A program made the position numbers and the translations under genes. Positions 50,687 to 60,944 of a stretch of DNA of 64,000 nucleotides are shown piece after piece. The notes beneath the pieces are model-generated. The model did no database searches and had not been told where the DNA came from. It worked only from the letters and a program-made list of their open reading frames with translations. How positions within the stretch are numbered: position 1 is the stretch's first letter; each line of letters begins with the position of its first letter. This DNA is from Rhizophagus irregularis (lineage: Eukaryota > Glomeromycota > Glomeromycetes > Glomerales > Glomeraceae), in assembly GCF_026210795.1 (NCBI RefSeq), contig NC_089438.1, forward strand, positions 2,439,501 to 2,503,500, written 5' to 3'.

Positions 50687-52053
50687 CTAGGGGCAAATTA
50701 AAAAAAATCGGTTTTACGATTATCTCACAATCTATTATTGATCCAATTTCGACGATCTTTTTATATTGCAGAGGTGTAGAGAGTTACACAACAACAAAAA
50801 GTTAATCGAAATTGAATCACTGACCACGAGATAATCGCAAAAACCGAATTTTTTTCGGAAGATGACTGGATTCCATATTTCGAATCCGATATGTTCTGAA
50901 AAAAATCGGTTTTATGATTATCTCACGATCTATTGGTCCAATTTCGGCGATCTTTTTTTTTTATTTTGTAGAGGGAGAGCTATCCCTATAAAAAAAGTAG
51001 ATACGTTTTTTATACTGAAAAATACGTTTTGTATGCTCTAGATACGTTTTGAGATACGAAAAATGCACAATTCCGTATCTTGCAAGTCACGTTTTGTATA
51101 CTGGAACACTGAAAAAACATATAAAAAACCGGCGTATCTACTTTTTTTATAAGGTTTTTTATTTTATTTTATTTTAAGAGTTTAGACAAAGACGGGGGTT
51201 AAACTAATACATGAATACATGAGCCAACGAAAATTAACTACAAAGCCAAGTGAACTCGATTAAAACAAATACACTAACCTCCACGTGAGAGATCGTCCTG
51301 CCTGTTATTCAAAAAGGAATAACCTGCATTGTCGAATGATGAAGTAAGGGAATAAAATGAAGTGAAGAAATAAAAGAATTATTCTCATCTAAAAAATCTA
51401 CATAAGTAGGGTAACGTAAGCCCAATCACTCGAATATAAGTAATTAGAAGTGACCAAAATCAACCATAAAGGAACAAAAGACCGTGAATAGCGAGGCGAA
51501 GCCGAAGAACCTGCACGGAAAGGATGTTCATGTTGAGAAGTGCTTGAAGTCCTGGCAGAAGTTGAAGTGTTCGCCATGGGTGAGGGTCTAGGTGAAGAGT
51601 TGGTCGTAAGTAAGGAGGAACGGAATTTGGTCAGGTGACCGGCGGTGCGACGAGGAAAATGACGTTTCTTGATGTTCTTACGTCGTTTCATCTTCGAGGT
51701 AATATCACGTGCACACTCCCAGGCACGTAAATGTGAATTGTGTTGAGGCCAAATATGTTGATAAAGCGTTTGTTGTAACAAAATAAAAAATTCAAATATA
51801 TAAAACGAGTAGTTTTCATATTGAAAAACTTAAGTCATAGAGACTTTGTGGTATAATTTGATGCAAAATTAAATAAATTTCGTGTGATGATGACGAAGAA
51901 AATAACACAGGGTCAAATAGCGAATAACGGTTAACGCTAAAAGCTACTAAATAATTGTGTTTTTTTTATAAGGTATACAACAAAAAAAGTTAATCGAATT
52001 GAATTACGGGATCACGAGATAATCGCAAAGCCGATTATTTTTATTTGCCCTAG
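50687..52053. mobile_element. Composite inverted-end element with a nested MITE
   Basis: The left end CTAGGGGCAAATTAAAAA and the reverse complement of the right end CTAGGGCAAATAAAAATAA match and continue similar for about 50 bp (AATCGG(T/C)TTT.CGATTATCTC). The left half has the block twice (50698-50765 and 50897-50960). A second element (50984-51154) is nested inside. The interior 51400-51720 is less AT-rich than its surroundings and holds a 127-codon minus-strand Ser/Thr/Arg-rich frame of uncertain meaning. No transposase is recognisable. Confidence 0.5.
50984..51154. mobile_element. CCCTATAAAAAA-type MITE with 22-bp inverted ends
   Basis: The left end CCCTATAAAAAAAGTAGATA and right end TATCTACTTTTTTTATAAGG are inverted copies with one or two differences. 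The interior contains repeated GATACGTTTT words. It has no coding content and shares terminal bases with copies A and B. Confidence 0.65.
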
Positions 52054-53166
52054 TTTTTCACCTATTGTTACACAATCACGAATTAAGGAAAAGTCATCGA
52101 AAATTGTATTTTTGAAGGGGGAGAGAAAGGGAGAAAAAAAGAAAATCAAAAAATTTTTTCGATTTCTCTGTCCTTGCTTGGGTTATATAATGTAGGTTGG
52201 GAACCTATAGCAGAAGGCGAATTCAAAGCAAAGAAAAATGAAAAGAGGTTACGATTCCATTTTCAGTTTATAAATCACAACGTGAAGTTTTCATCGCAGA
52301 GAAAACTAAGAAGCAAATGGAAAAAGATAATGGATTTAGTCATGAGAAGAAGAAACAAATTCTTCAAAGCCTGTTAACAAACTGATAGAAGTGAGTCGGT
52401 ATTGTAAAGGAATTTCCTTATCCGTATAATCTTACTTAAGCAGCATCTTAAGAGAAAAAACCATGCATACCCTATAGAAAGAACAATGGGCCCATCAGTA
52501 TCCCGTAAAACTCACGATATAAAAATGGATTCCATAGTCTCCATTCGATCAAGCCTCGCCTAATTTCTCACTTCCAAGGCCATAGAAGTAAACTTTTGAA
52601 AAATAAATTCCCAGATTTTTTTTCATTTATACTGCTATATCAATTATCAATATGATTTTAATTTAATAGTTGAATCTGGAAAATGCACCACAAGTTCGTG
52701 GTTTAGTATCAATCTTAATAATTTTTCATTTAGCATCTATAATAGAAACTAAATCTGATATTCTCTTAGCTGATGTGATGTTTAAATCTTCAAATTTTTT
52801 CTCTACTGAAGTGAGTTCTTTGGATAATGCAATATTATGATTCACGTAATATTTTTTTCACTTTTTCAGTTCTCGTGTTAATTTCTCGATTTCTTCATTT
52901 TTAATTCGTAATGTCTTTTCGTACTTCATAAACTTTTATGAGTAGCAGTTTCTCTATTGCGTTTATCTTCTTTTAATAAATTTACAAATCAAATTTAGAT
53001 CACGAAAAGAATCTTCAAATTGCATTTTAAACTAGTTGCTGTTCACTTTAAATGTAGAGGATACTTTCCTCTTTTACCCGTAAAGAAATAATATTCGAAT
53101 AAAGATTTTTCATAAGGTAAAAAAAGTATTACAATTTCAAAAAATTTATTTGAGTCTGCTGTTTAG
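52054..53166 (-). pseudogene. Stretch with a decayed coiled-coil coding remnant
   Basis: On the minus strand, about 52740-53035, pieces such as KYEKTLRIKNEEIEKLTREL and SKELTSVEKKFEDLNIT can be read, separated by stops. The heptad-like Leu/Ile and charged residues suggest a former coiled coil. A 67-codon basic plus-strand frame at 52174 is not recognisable. The rest of the stretch shows nothing I can support. Confidence 0.3.
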
Positions 53167-53355
53167 CCCTATAAAAAATTTTATCCGTTATTTCTGTAGA
53201 AACTCCGTAAAAATGAGCCTTTCACGGATCCATTCACGGAAAAATGTAAATAATTTGATAAAATTCCGTGATATAAGGCTATTAATTCCGGAAATACGAG
53301 CCTTTTACGGAAAAAAGATGATAATATAAAAAATGGATTGACTTTTTTTACAGGG
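53167..53355. mobile_element. CCCTRTAAAAAA-type MITE, copy B
   Basis: Left end CCCTATAAAAAATTTTATCC, right end ..GACTTTTTTTACAGGG. It is flanked by TAG on both sides (53164-53166, 53356-53358), a 3-bp target duplication. The whole element is the reverse complement of copy A at 37336-37511 with scattered differences. A 65-codon frame within it is a by-product. Confidence 0.75.
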
Positions 53356-53427
53356 TAGCTGAAATTTTTCGGTATCATTTAATGAGCGGAATCTGACATT
53401 GAAAATGAACATTTGAAGATGATATTA

Positions 53428-55886
53428 TAGGGGTTCGATACGTAATCCGGTTGATCTGATCATTCGAATTAAAATCGGATATCCTCATCCGGCGGATGGA
53501 TCCGTAAAATTATCGGATTACACATTGTTGATCATCCGGATTATAATCCGGATTGTAATAATATAAATTGGGATCGAAAAAAAATTTTTTCGAAATTTAA
53601 ATTTTAATTTTTAAATAAAAATTATGTTGGTCTTTAATCCTAATATTTAATTTAATGATTTATCTTTTTTTTGAAATTAATTTTTCTCATTTTGGCACAT
53701 TTTATCCCTATTTTTATTATATTCCATTTACTCCCATACCATTTTTATTTTCACTCCTTTATCTCTTATGGAACTTGCCCAACTATTTTTTTCCTGAAAT
53801 GTAAAACCTCTATTATGGCATATAGCTCAGATTTTTATCCCAATGAAGATTTTAACTTTGAGATGACAGATGTTGTGTTAGAACAGCAAATTGAAGCACC
53901 TGAAAGTTCAAAAACTTCACATGAGTCAGTAATTACTAGAAAACCACATGCCATTCAAGGAACCCTTCCCTTTTCTACAATATCCTCAGAAATCAAAGAA
54001 AAAGGTAGGGTTTAAATTTTTAAAGATTATAAATTGCAATAAATTATTATTTATATTATTAATATAATTAAATTTTTTTTTATCTAGGCGAACTTCCTGA
54101 GACTAGTAATATTAAATATAAGCGTAAAAAACCATCATTTACTTAGGAGTATTTTGAAAAAAGGTTAATGATAAAGGTGAAGAGATCCGAGTTTGCAATA
54201 TTTTAGATAAAAATGGAATAAAATGTGGTCAAATATAAATGTGGAAGAAGTGGAAGTTCAACGGGCAATTTGATCGTGCATCTTAGAGATAAACATAATA
54301 TTGTACCAGATGATGATGCAGATATTTCAAAAAAGGTAAATTTAATATTGACTGTTGTGTATTTATTAAAATCTTTTTTAAATACTATCATAATGTTAAT
54401 TTTTAGCCGCGAAACTCTAAAATTACTGATTTTGCACGAAGTCATAGTAGCACATGCAAGAAGACTAATTAATTTTTTTCAATATTAAAAACAGGTAGAA
54501 AGGTTAGAGCAGGTGCAGAGAAAACTTGGCTATAGAGATATTTTGCGTTGTATTCAAGATGTATCCACACGATGGAACTTGTCTTATTATGCTTGGGATC
54601 GTTTATTTTTTTTAAAGGATGCTATTATTCAACTACAGACTGATTTATCCACATCAACAGATTGGGAAATCAAGAAAGATGGTAATAGATTGAAGAGATT
54701 GTTACTTAATGATGATGAATGGGAGTTGTTGGATCAACTTGTTGATTTGCTAATGCCATTTGAGGAGGCAACACGTGAATTTTCTGGAAATTCATATATT
54801 GCCTTAAGCCAAGTTATTCCAACAAAAGAAATGATTTTTGATTTAGCTACTGAAGCACCGTTAAATAGTGATGATTTTCAAATGAGGACACTGTATTTGA
54901 ATCAGAAGCTGTAGAAACACAACACAACAAACTGACTTTGATGATGATGAAATTATAAGTAATATTACAAAGAAGAAGATTTCAATTGAAAATCAATTAA
55001 ATACAGTAGGTGTTTTAGAAAAAGTAAAACAAAATATTTATAGTGCATTCCAAATGATCTTGGTTTAATGGCAGCTTTATTAGATCCTCGTTATAAAAGC
55101 TTGGATTTCCTAGATGAAAAACAACGAATTATCCAAAAACTCTGCAGTGAATTTGATGAAGTGGAAATACCAGCATCTGAACCATTAAACAACCCAGCTT
55201 CATATGATGCAGAACCTTCACGTTCACATAAAGAATATCGTCAACGGCGGCAAATTAAAAATAAAAAGGGGAATAAATCATATTTAAGCACACCAATTGT
55301 TGATGAAATTCCAAATTATTTGACATTACCATTAGCATTGGAACCCGAAAATCCTTTAATTTGGTGGAAATTACGGTTGCAAATGTTTCCAAAACTTGCC
55401 AAAATTGCCCGAAAATATCTTGCAGTTCCTGCGACATCAGTGTCAAGTGAGCGGTTATTCTCAGATGCCGGAAATCTTATCAATACTAAAAGGACAAATT
55501 TAGACACAAATTTAGTGGCTAAAATACTATTTTTAAAAAGAAATATTAAAACAATGCATGTTTTTGCATCAGAATGGGACGAAGATGAAACAAGTCATGT
55601 TGAGATAGATTAGGTTTCTTTAATAAAGGTTTTTTAATAAAATATTGTAAATGAAGTATTTTCAATAAGTCTCTTCAATAAAGTGAGTAAACTTTCTTCA
55701 ATAAAGTAAAATTATTTCACACAGTTTTAAAATAAAAGAATTTCGATTTCCTAAATCTGAGTTGATGGAACTTACGGATTATCCGTATAATTTTCAAATC
55801 CGGATTATCAACCAGATTTAACGGATACAGTAAATGGAATCCGAATTTAATCCGGATTGCCTTTAAAAAATCGGATCGAACCCCTA
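53428..55886 (+). mobile_element. hAT transposon, internally deleted, perfect 8-bp target duplication
   Basis: Ends are TAGGGGTTCGATACG and, in reverse complement, TAGGGGTTCGATCCG. The target duplication TGATATTA is exact (53420-53427 and 55887-55894). Subterminal regions carry repeated ATCCGGATTATAATCCGGAT-type palindromes, likely transposase-binding sites. The 2459-bp element carries a broken hAT transposase gene in plus orientation. Confidence 0.9.
53818..55613 (+). pseudogene. Broken hAT transposase (BED finger and hATC domain)
   Basis: Pieces in order are a start MAYSSDFYPNEDFNFEMTDV, a BED-type zinc finger region (CNILDKNGIKCGQ then CGRSGSSTGNLIVHLRDKH, about 54190-54295) broken by a stop at 54145 and by shifts, the diagnostic DVSTRWNLSYYAW segment (about 54560-54600), and the C-terminal dimerisation domain (WWKLRLQMFPKLAKIARKYL, PATSVSSERLFSDAGN, about 55360-55480). 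The long region normally lying between the BED finger and DVSTRW, which includes part of the catalytic core, is absent. The copy cannot encode an active enzyme. Confidence 0.85.
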
Positions 55887-55893
55887 TGATATT

Positions 55894-56072
55894 AGGACCC
55901 AGAAATATATATATGGGGTCAGGTGATGAAAAAATTTCATTTTTTCAGGGCCGGAATTATGATAATGTCAGTCGGTTACCATATCGGGAAATAAAATTCT
56001 GACTGGCATTATCAAAGATTATCAAAAAAGGAAAGATTTTCATGATTTTTTTTTTTTATATTTCTGGGTCCT
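55894..56072. mobile_element. MITE with AGGACCCAGAAATATA ends, 8-bp target duplication
   Basis: The ends AGGACCCAGAAATATA are exact inverted copies. The target duplication is ATGATATT (left copy now at 53419-53426, displaced by the hAT insertion) and ATGATGTT (56073-56080), with one difference. The hAT element inserted exactly across its left boundary. Confidence 0.65.
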
Positions 56073-56080
56073 ATGATGTT

Positions 56081-56724
56081 CCACTTGAAAGATTGGCTCA
56101 TTAAAAATTAAATGAAATCTGACCAATAAACGGATTTTTAAAAATGTCTAATATATTTATTTGGAGTCATCAGATTACATATAATCTAATATTCAAATAA
56201 AGTAAATAAAGTGAGATTTGTGAATGAAGTATATATAAACGTTTGTCGACAAATTTTTTTCTAAATGTTCATCGTGCAGTTATACAAATTTCTTTTTTTT
56301 GATAGTAATGTGGCTTGTATACTCAATAAAAAAAAAACATATTGGTGTGCAGTTAATAATTGATTTATAGGATGTGAATAATGTATATCATATATAAAAT
56401 ATAATAGTAATATATATATAACAGTACAGTATGTATATATGTAATTTTTTTGAGTGCAGGAAAATCTTGTGAATTTTATTAATTTATTAAAAAATAAGAA
56501 AAAGTTATGCAAATAAATTAATTTAAAGGGTTAAAATAATTATTATAACCTTTATTCTACATTTAATTTATTAATAAACTTTATCATACAGTGCTTTAAT
56601 TTCTTTATTTTATGAAAAAATAATTTTCCGATATCAATTATGTAAGTAGAATATATATTTTGGATAAAACATTATAACGCTAAAGTTCCCCATAAGGTGC
56701 GTTTCTAAACAATATTATCTATTC
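56081..56724. other. Gene-free AT-rich stretch
   Basis: No supported gene; it leads into the left arm of the large inverted repeat. Confidence 0.4.
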
Positions 56725-58805
56725 AAGACTTCAAGTCTGATGGACTTCTAATTTTTTACATTCGAGTAGATACAATAGATTTATTTTCTTATAAATTAAT
56801 TTTTTTTTCTCTGTCTTTTCATATTAATTTGTTTTTTATTTCGCAATTTTATTTTTCTGTTGTGTGCTATTTTGTTATATCCAGAAAAATGATCACGTGT
56901 CGCAAAAGTTGTCTTCTAGGCGACTTAGTTTGCAGTTTTCTATTTTATAACAACTTTCGATTCTATTTGTATAAAGTCTCTTGTAGTCTGTACTGAAACT
57001 TTCTTTACTCTGTGAAATAAAGATAAAAATAAAAAAAAATGATGAATAATTTGTCAACTTTATACTCAAATCGGATATTAAGCGAATATGGAAATAACAG
57101 AATAAAAAACACGGAATAAATTTATTATAGGGAATCCTATATTATTATTAAGATAAACACAAAGGTAATAATTAAAAACTCGATAAAATAAATATTATTG
57201 TAAGTGATCATTTAAACTCTAAAGTATAAAGTATAATTCTAGTTAAACAAATATGTTGTATTGCTTCTAGTGAAAGGTTTCATTCATGTAATATATAAGT
57301 ACGTAAAGAGTCCCTTTATTGAGCTGCGAAAAAAATAAAAGTTTTATGGATGAAAAAAATTTATGGCTAGCTGCGGGCAAAACGTTAGAAAATGAGCCCG
57401 GCTGACGCTTGTTCTTTCCTGTTTAACGTATTTTTATTATGTCTCAAACTAGACCTTCCCTTCGTATCAGATTGAATCCAAACTTTGAACGTAGATATTA
57501 ATTATTTTCTTTAGATTACTGTTTTTGTCAGTTTAAACAAATTAAATTTGTTAATATTATTTTTATAAACATTAATTTGAAACGTATTGCGCTTAATAAT
57601 TGATATAATTAAACTTTTTTAATTTCCTTTAATCCCTTTTAAATAAATGAAATCCTTTAACTTCCAAAATATGAAAGATACAGGTATTGTATGTTTGAAA
57701 CAGTAAATGGGAAAAATGGGACCATAAATGTATTACATTCACGGAATTTATAGCCTCGACATGTAGATTTTTAGATATTTTTCCGTAAATATAAAAATTA
57801 CGGATAAATCTTTTACAGGAATTATGTCTTCTAACAAAAATATTAATTTTTCGTGATTTATAAAGATGATCAACTGAATATTGTGTATTTTGCCTGCTAA
57901 AGCACCAAAAAGATTTTTTTTCTTATTAGGATAGAAAATTTTCTGTTTGGAACCCGTGTACACTATTAGAAAATTAGTCAGGTTTATTATGGTTTAGACA
58001 ACTTTAAGGCAACCTCATACTAACCAAAATTATTAGAATTTAGAACAATTAATAACATTAATACTAATTTAAAGATGTAATTTTATTTTTGTAATTTTAA
58101 AATACACAAATGGTAGAATACAAATAGGTATGGCACGTAATTTAAAACAACATGTTTTAAAACAGTTTTTTCCGGTTTATTATTATATATAAATTGATTT
58201 TTTAACCTAAATTTAAGAGTGTTCTGTGTTTTAAAGCATTAAGTTTATAATATCGAACATTTTTAAAACATGTTTTAGAACACCGAAATCGTTTTAAAAC
58301 AGGTCCCTAAATACAGAATATCATCGTAAGACAAAATATGAATAATAGTGACTCGAATTATTAAGTAATTTGATAATTATAATAACATAAGTAAACTAAC
58401 GAAATATTTACATAAGGCATAATGTATTATTACCAATAAATAGATTTAAAAGTTGTAAACTATAGGCAAATGATTATTTAATAATACATAATTCCAATCA
58501 AACCTATGTAAAGACTTTTATTTTATTACATAAGTGTACAACTACCACCAGCTTTAATACCAGAGTCAACCGGTTTTTCAGTGACTTCAGCAGTTGTGAT
58601 AGATGGAATGGATAGTTTAATGATAACTTCAGTCTGATTCATTTTGTTAGGAAATTTAAAGAATTTAATTGATTTTCTAAAAGAGTTTGAATTATGCGAA
58701 AAAAACTATCAAAGTATTTTTTTTTTTTTTTTTTTTTTTTGATTGAATTTTAATTTTTTATACTTTTTCAAACTTTTGAGTTGAAAATTTTTAATAGTGT
58801 GCATT
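56725..58805. repeat. Left arm of a large inverted repeat
   Basis: This arm is the imperfect reverse complement of 60735-62640. Matching blocks include the peptide gene with its upstream sequence, GGTATGGCACGTAATTTAAA, GAAAATTTTCTGTTTGGAACC, and AAGTTGTCTTCTAGGCGACTT. One internal segment (about 57093-57715) is in the same, not inverted, orientation as its partner in the right arm. The arm carries one CaaX-ending peptide gene. Confidence 0.8.
58526..58642 (-). CDS. CaaX-ending small peptide, 38 aa, copy 1
   Basis: The frame begins MNQTEVIIKLSIPSITTAEV, has TEKPVDSGIKAGGS as its second part, and ends Cys-Thr-Leu-Met. A C-terminal Cys-x-aliphatic-x tetrapeptide with final Met fits a protein farnesylation signal. 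Short precursors with such ends are typical of fungal lipopeptide mating pheromones. The paralogue at 60843 keeps both the N-terminal block and the CxLM end, and the two length differences between them (12 and 3 nt) are multiples of three, which supports coding. A TATA-like GTATAAA lies upstream (58757-58763, minus strand), followed by a run of about 24 A. No signal peptide is present, as expected for a-factor-like exporters. The function is inference; it is too short for most gene finders. Confidence 0.7.
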   Translation of the reverse strand: MNQTEVIIKLSIPSITTAEVTEKPVDSGIKAGGSCTLM

Positions 58806-59340
58806 ACAATATGCTACTTTTTAGGAGCTGAAACATAACAATATACAAAAGAATTTTCATATATTTAATATTATTTTTCACAATATTTCTGTGTTATTTA
58901 AAATTCAGTATGACTGTATAAGTACAGAATCAAATTTGGTATATGGTTGATCACAAATTAAGTAACATAAATACCAATTACTATTTATACTGCACGTGAG
59001 TCACTGGTCACGTTAACGGGGTTCCTTAACGTACACTGGGGGCGTACGATATTAACGTACGGAACTGGCCGGAGTTAACGCACGTGCACGTGCATAACTC
59101 CTAAACTCGGGCCGCCAGGTGTATGTACACCCCCCGTAAGATAAGAACGCCCCAAGTTAAAATTACGTGACATTAACGTTTGTAGACTAACACATTTCTG
59201 GCCAGGATTAAGATAATTTCTTATAATTCCGACCAGAATTAAGATAATTAAAAAAGAGAGCAAAATTGTTCAGGAATAAAATATTTAATTAATAAAATAT
59301 TTAATTTATAATAACTTAAAAGACACTTTTATTTATTAAA

Positions 59341-59402
59341 CCCCATAAAAAATTTTATCCGGAAAAAAGATGAAATAAAAAACGGATTGACTTTTTATGG
59401 GG
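59341..59402. mobile_element. Deleted CCCTRTAAAAAA-type MITE, 62 bp
   Basis: The two ends CCCCATAAAAAATTTTATCC and AACGGATTGACTTTTTATGG match the two ends of copies A and B, while almost all of the middle is missing. AAA flanks both sides. Confidence 0.6.
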
Positions 59403-59917
59403 AAAATAAAACCAAGAAACTAGTATCAAGTTAAACCCTATCTAGGACTACCAAGAGTAACCACAAAAAATTTAACAAAATGGGGTGAAGATTTTTATTA
59501 ATCAATCAGTGTGAAATAAGTGAAGATTTTTTATTAATCTAATGAAAAAATTCTTTTTTAGACAATATTTTTTCGTTTTGATTTATATGTATAAGAGTTT
59601 AATTGTTGATATGCACGTTAAAGCTTATTTATTGATATATAGACTATAGATTTTTTAATATATTTAAGCTTATAAGGAAAAGTCTAAAGTTCTATTGTTC
59701 TATTTTTAAATAATATTTATGTCTAAATTATTCGTTTAAATAAACTTTTTGACCTTTCTTTATAGTTCAAATAGACTTTTTATACTTTTTCTCATAAATA
59801 ATAAACTTTATTTTTTATCTATTGATAAAAAAAAATTATTTCAAATTTTGTGGTTTTCATTTTAAGAATTTTTTTCAAATATTTATTATTTAAATTTATA
59901 AATCAATTATTTTAAAT

Positions 59918-60552
59918 GACAAGATTGCAAAAATCTCAAAAAAATACTGTGCAAAATAAAACAGAAGTTACGAGTAAGTATTTTTACATATATTATAATA
60001 TTATTACAATTTTTTATTTATTTATTTATTTTTAATTTAATCAGGAGGTCCTAGAAATAAAAGATAGTGATGGACAAGGTCATGGATGTAGATGTGGTCG
60101 TGGACGTGGTCATGGTCAAGACAGTAAAAATCCGTCTGCAAGTCCGATCCAAGTGCTAAAAACCAATGTAGGCAATGATTTAACATTTATTTTACATATT
60201 ATTTACAATTATATTTTGTACATTCTAGATCGAAACAATTATATTTTATCATTCTTTTAAATCATCATTTCATCTCTTTTTTAAAAAAGTATTTAAAGAT
60301 TAGACAGGAACTGCTAGAGTAAGAAGCTTAAAATTTTTGGATGATTTCAGGCAAATATTTGCTCTTTAGATGGATCTAGATGCGCAAAATTTAATTGAAT
60401 TATTTTTTTGGGGGGCTTTGGGTCGCTTTGGACACAGGTATATTGATTGTATATGGCATCCCTTATATTCAGCTGTAATTTTTCCGGGATCATCTGTATG
60501 GGTTAATCTTAATGTGACACCACATGACTACAATGATTTTAAATATATATAG
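59918..60552 (+). pseudogene. Gly/His/Arg-rich coding remnant, unidentified
   Basis: An ATG at 59918 opens a basic N terminus (MTRLQKSQKNTVQNKTEV) that reaches a GTAAGT donor at 59973. After a TTTAATCAG acceptor the best coding-like frame reads EVLEIKDSDGQGHGCRCGRG and on with GRGHGQDSKNPSASP, but the splice does not join these two frames. A later frame (60370-60552) reads LFFWGALGRFGHRYIDCIW. I do not recognise the family and consider it decayed or wrongly spliced by me. Confidence 0.3.
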
Positions 60553-60785
60553 ATAAAGATAATACAACAATATAATATTTTAGGACAATACTCATACTGA
60601 ATTTTTAGAAACATGGTGAAAATATTGTCTGTATGAAAATTCATTTGTATGTTGTGATGTTTCAGCTAAAAAGTGTAACAAAATTTGACGTATTGTAGAT
60701 CAATTACCAATTGTTTTTTCAAACACAGAGACATGCGTAAATGCACACAATATTAAACATTTTTCAATCCAAAAGTATGAAAAAA

Positions 60786-60794
60786 GTATAAATT
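60786..60794 (+). promoter_or_regulatory. Conserved TATA-like element of peptide gene copy 2
   Basis: GTATAAATT lies 57 bp before the ATG. It sits in a block (AAAAGTATGAAAAAAGTATA) also found, inverted, upstream of copy 1. Confidence 0.5.
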
Positions 60795-60842
60795 AGCAAA
60801 AAAATTTCTAAACCAATTAAATTCTTTAAATTTCCTAACAAA

Positions 60843-60944
60843 ATGAATCAGACTGAAGTTGTCATTAAACTATCCATTCCATCTATCGCCACTGAAAAAC
60901 CGGGTGATGGTAATAATCAAGCTGGTGGTTGTCCACTTATGTAA
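60843..60944 (+). CDS. CaaX-ending small peptide, 33 aa, copy 2
   Basis: The frame begins MNQTEVVIKLSIPSIATEKP, continues GDGNNQAGG and ends Cys-Pro-Leu-Met-stop. It is the paralogue of the 38-aa frame at 58526-58642 and points in the opposite direction, away from a shared spacer. The first 15 codons differ from copy 1 by a single base. The central part differs more, with in-frame length changes. A good A-rich context (AACAAAATG) precedes the start, and AATAAA-type signals follow the stop at once (60944-60955). The C-terminal Cys-x-Leu-Met suits prenylation. A lipopeptide pheromone precursor or other prenylated signalling peptide is the leading interpretation. Chance conservation of an untranslated repeat is the alternative. 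Confidence 0.7.
   Translation: MNQTEVVIKLSIPSIATEKPGDGNNQAGGCPLM

Larger units (their letters stand above)
58806..60734. other. Spacer of the inverted repeat, with a GC-rich palindromic patch
   Basis: The spacer separates the two divergent peptide genes. About 58988-59165 is far richer in G+C than the rest and full of short palindromes (GCACGTGCACGTGC, GTTAAC, ACGTAC). It is followed by a hairpin TTCTGGCCAGGATTA..AATTCCGACCAGAA (59197-59242). A shortened CCCATAAAA-type MITE lies at 59341-59402 (ends CCCCATAAAA and TTTTATGGGG). Coding-like remnants are at 59918-60180. Confidence 0.5.

Noticed and set aside
51398-51781. Minus-strand 127-codon Ser/Arg-rich frame as a host gene
   Set aside because: It lies inside an inverted-end element and shows no domain; kept only as cargo of the element.
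59075-59263. Minus-strand 62-codon frame in the GC-rich patch
   Set aside because: Composition is driven by palindromes; there is no homologous frame in the arms and no splice or motif support.
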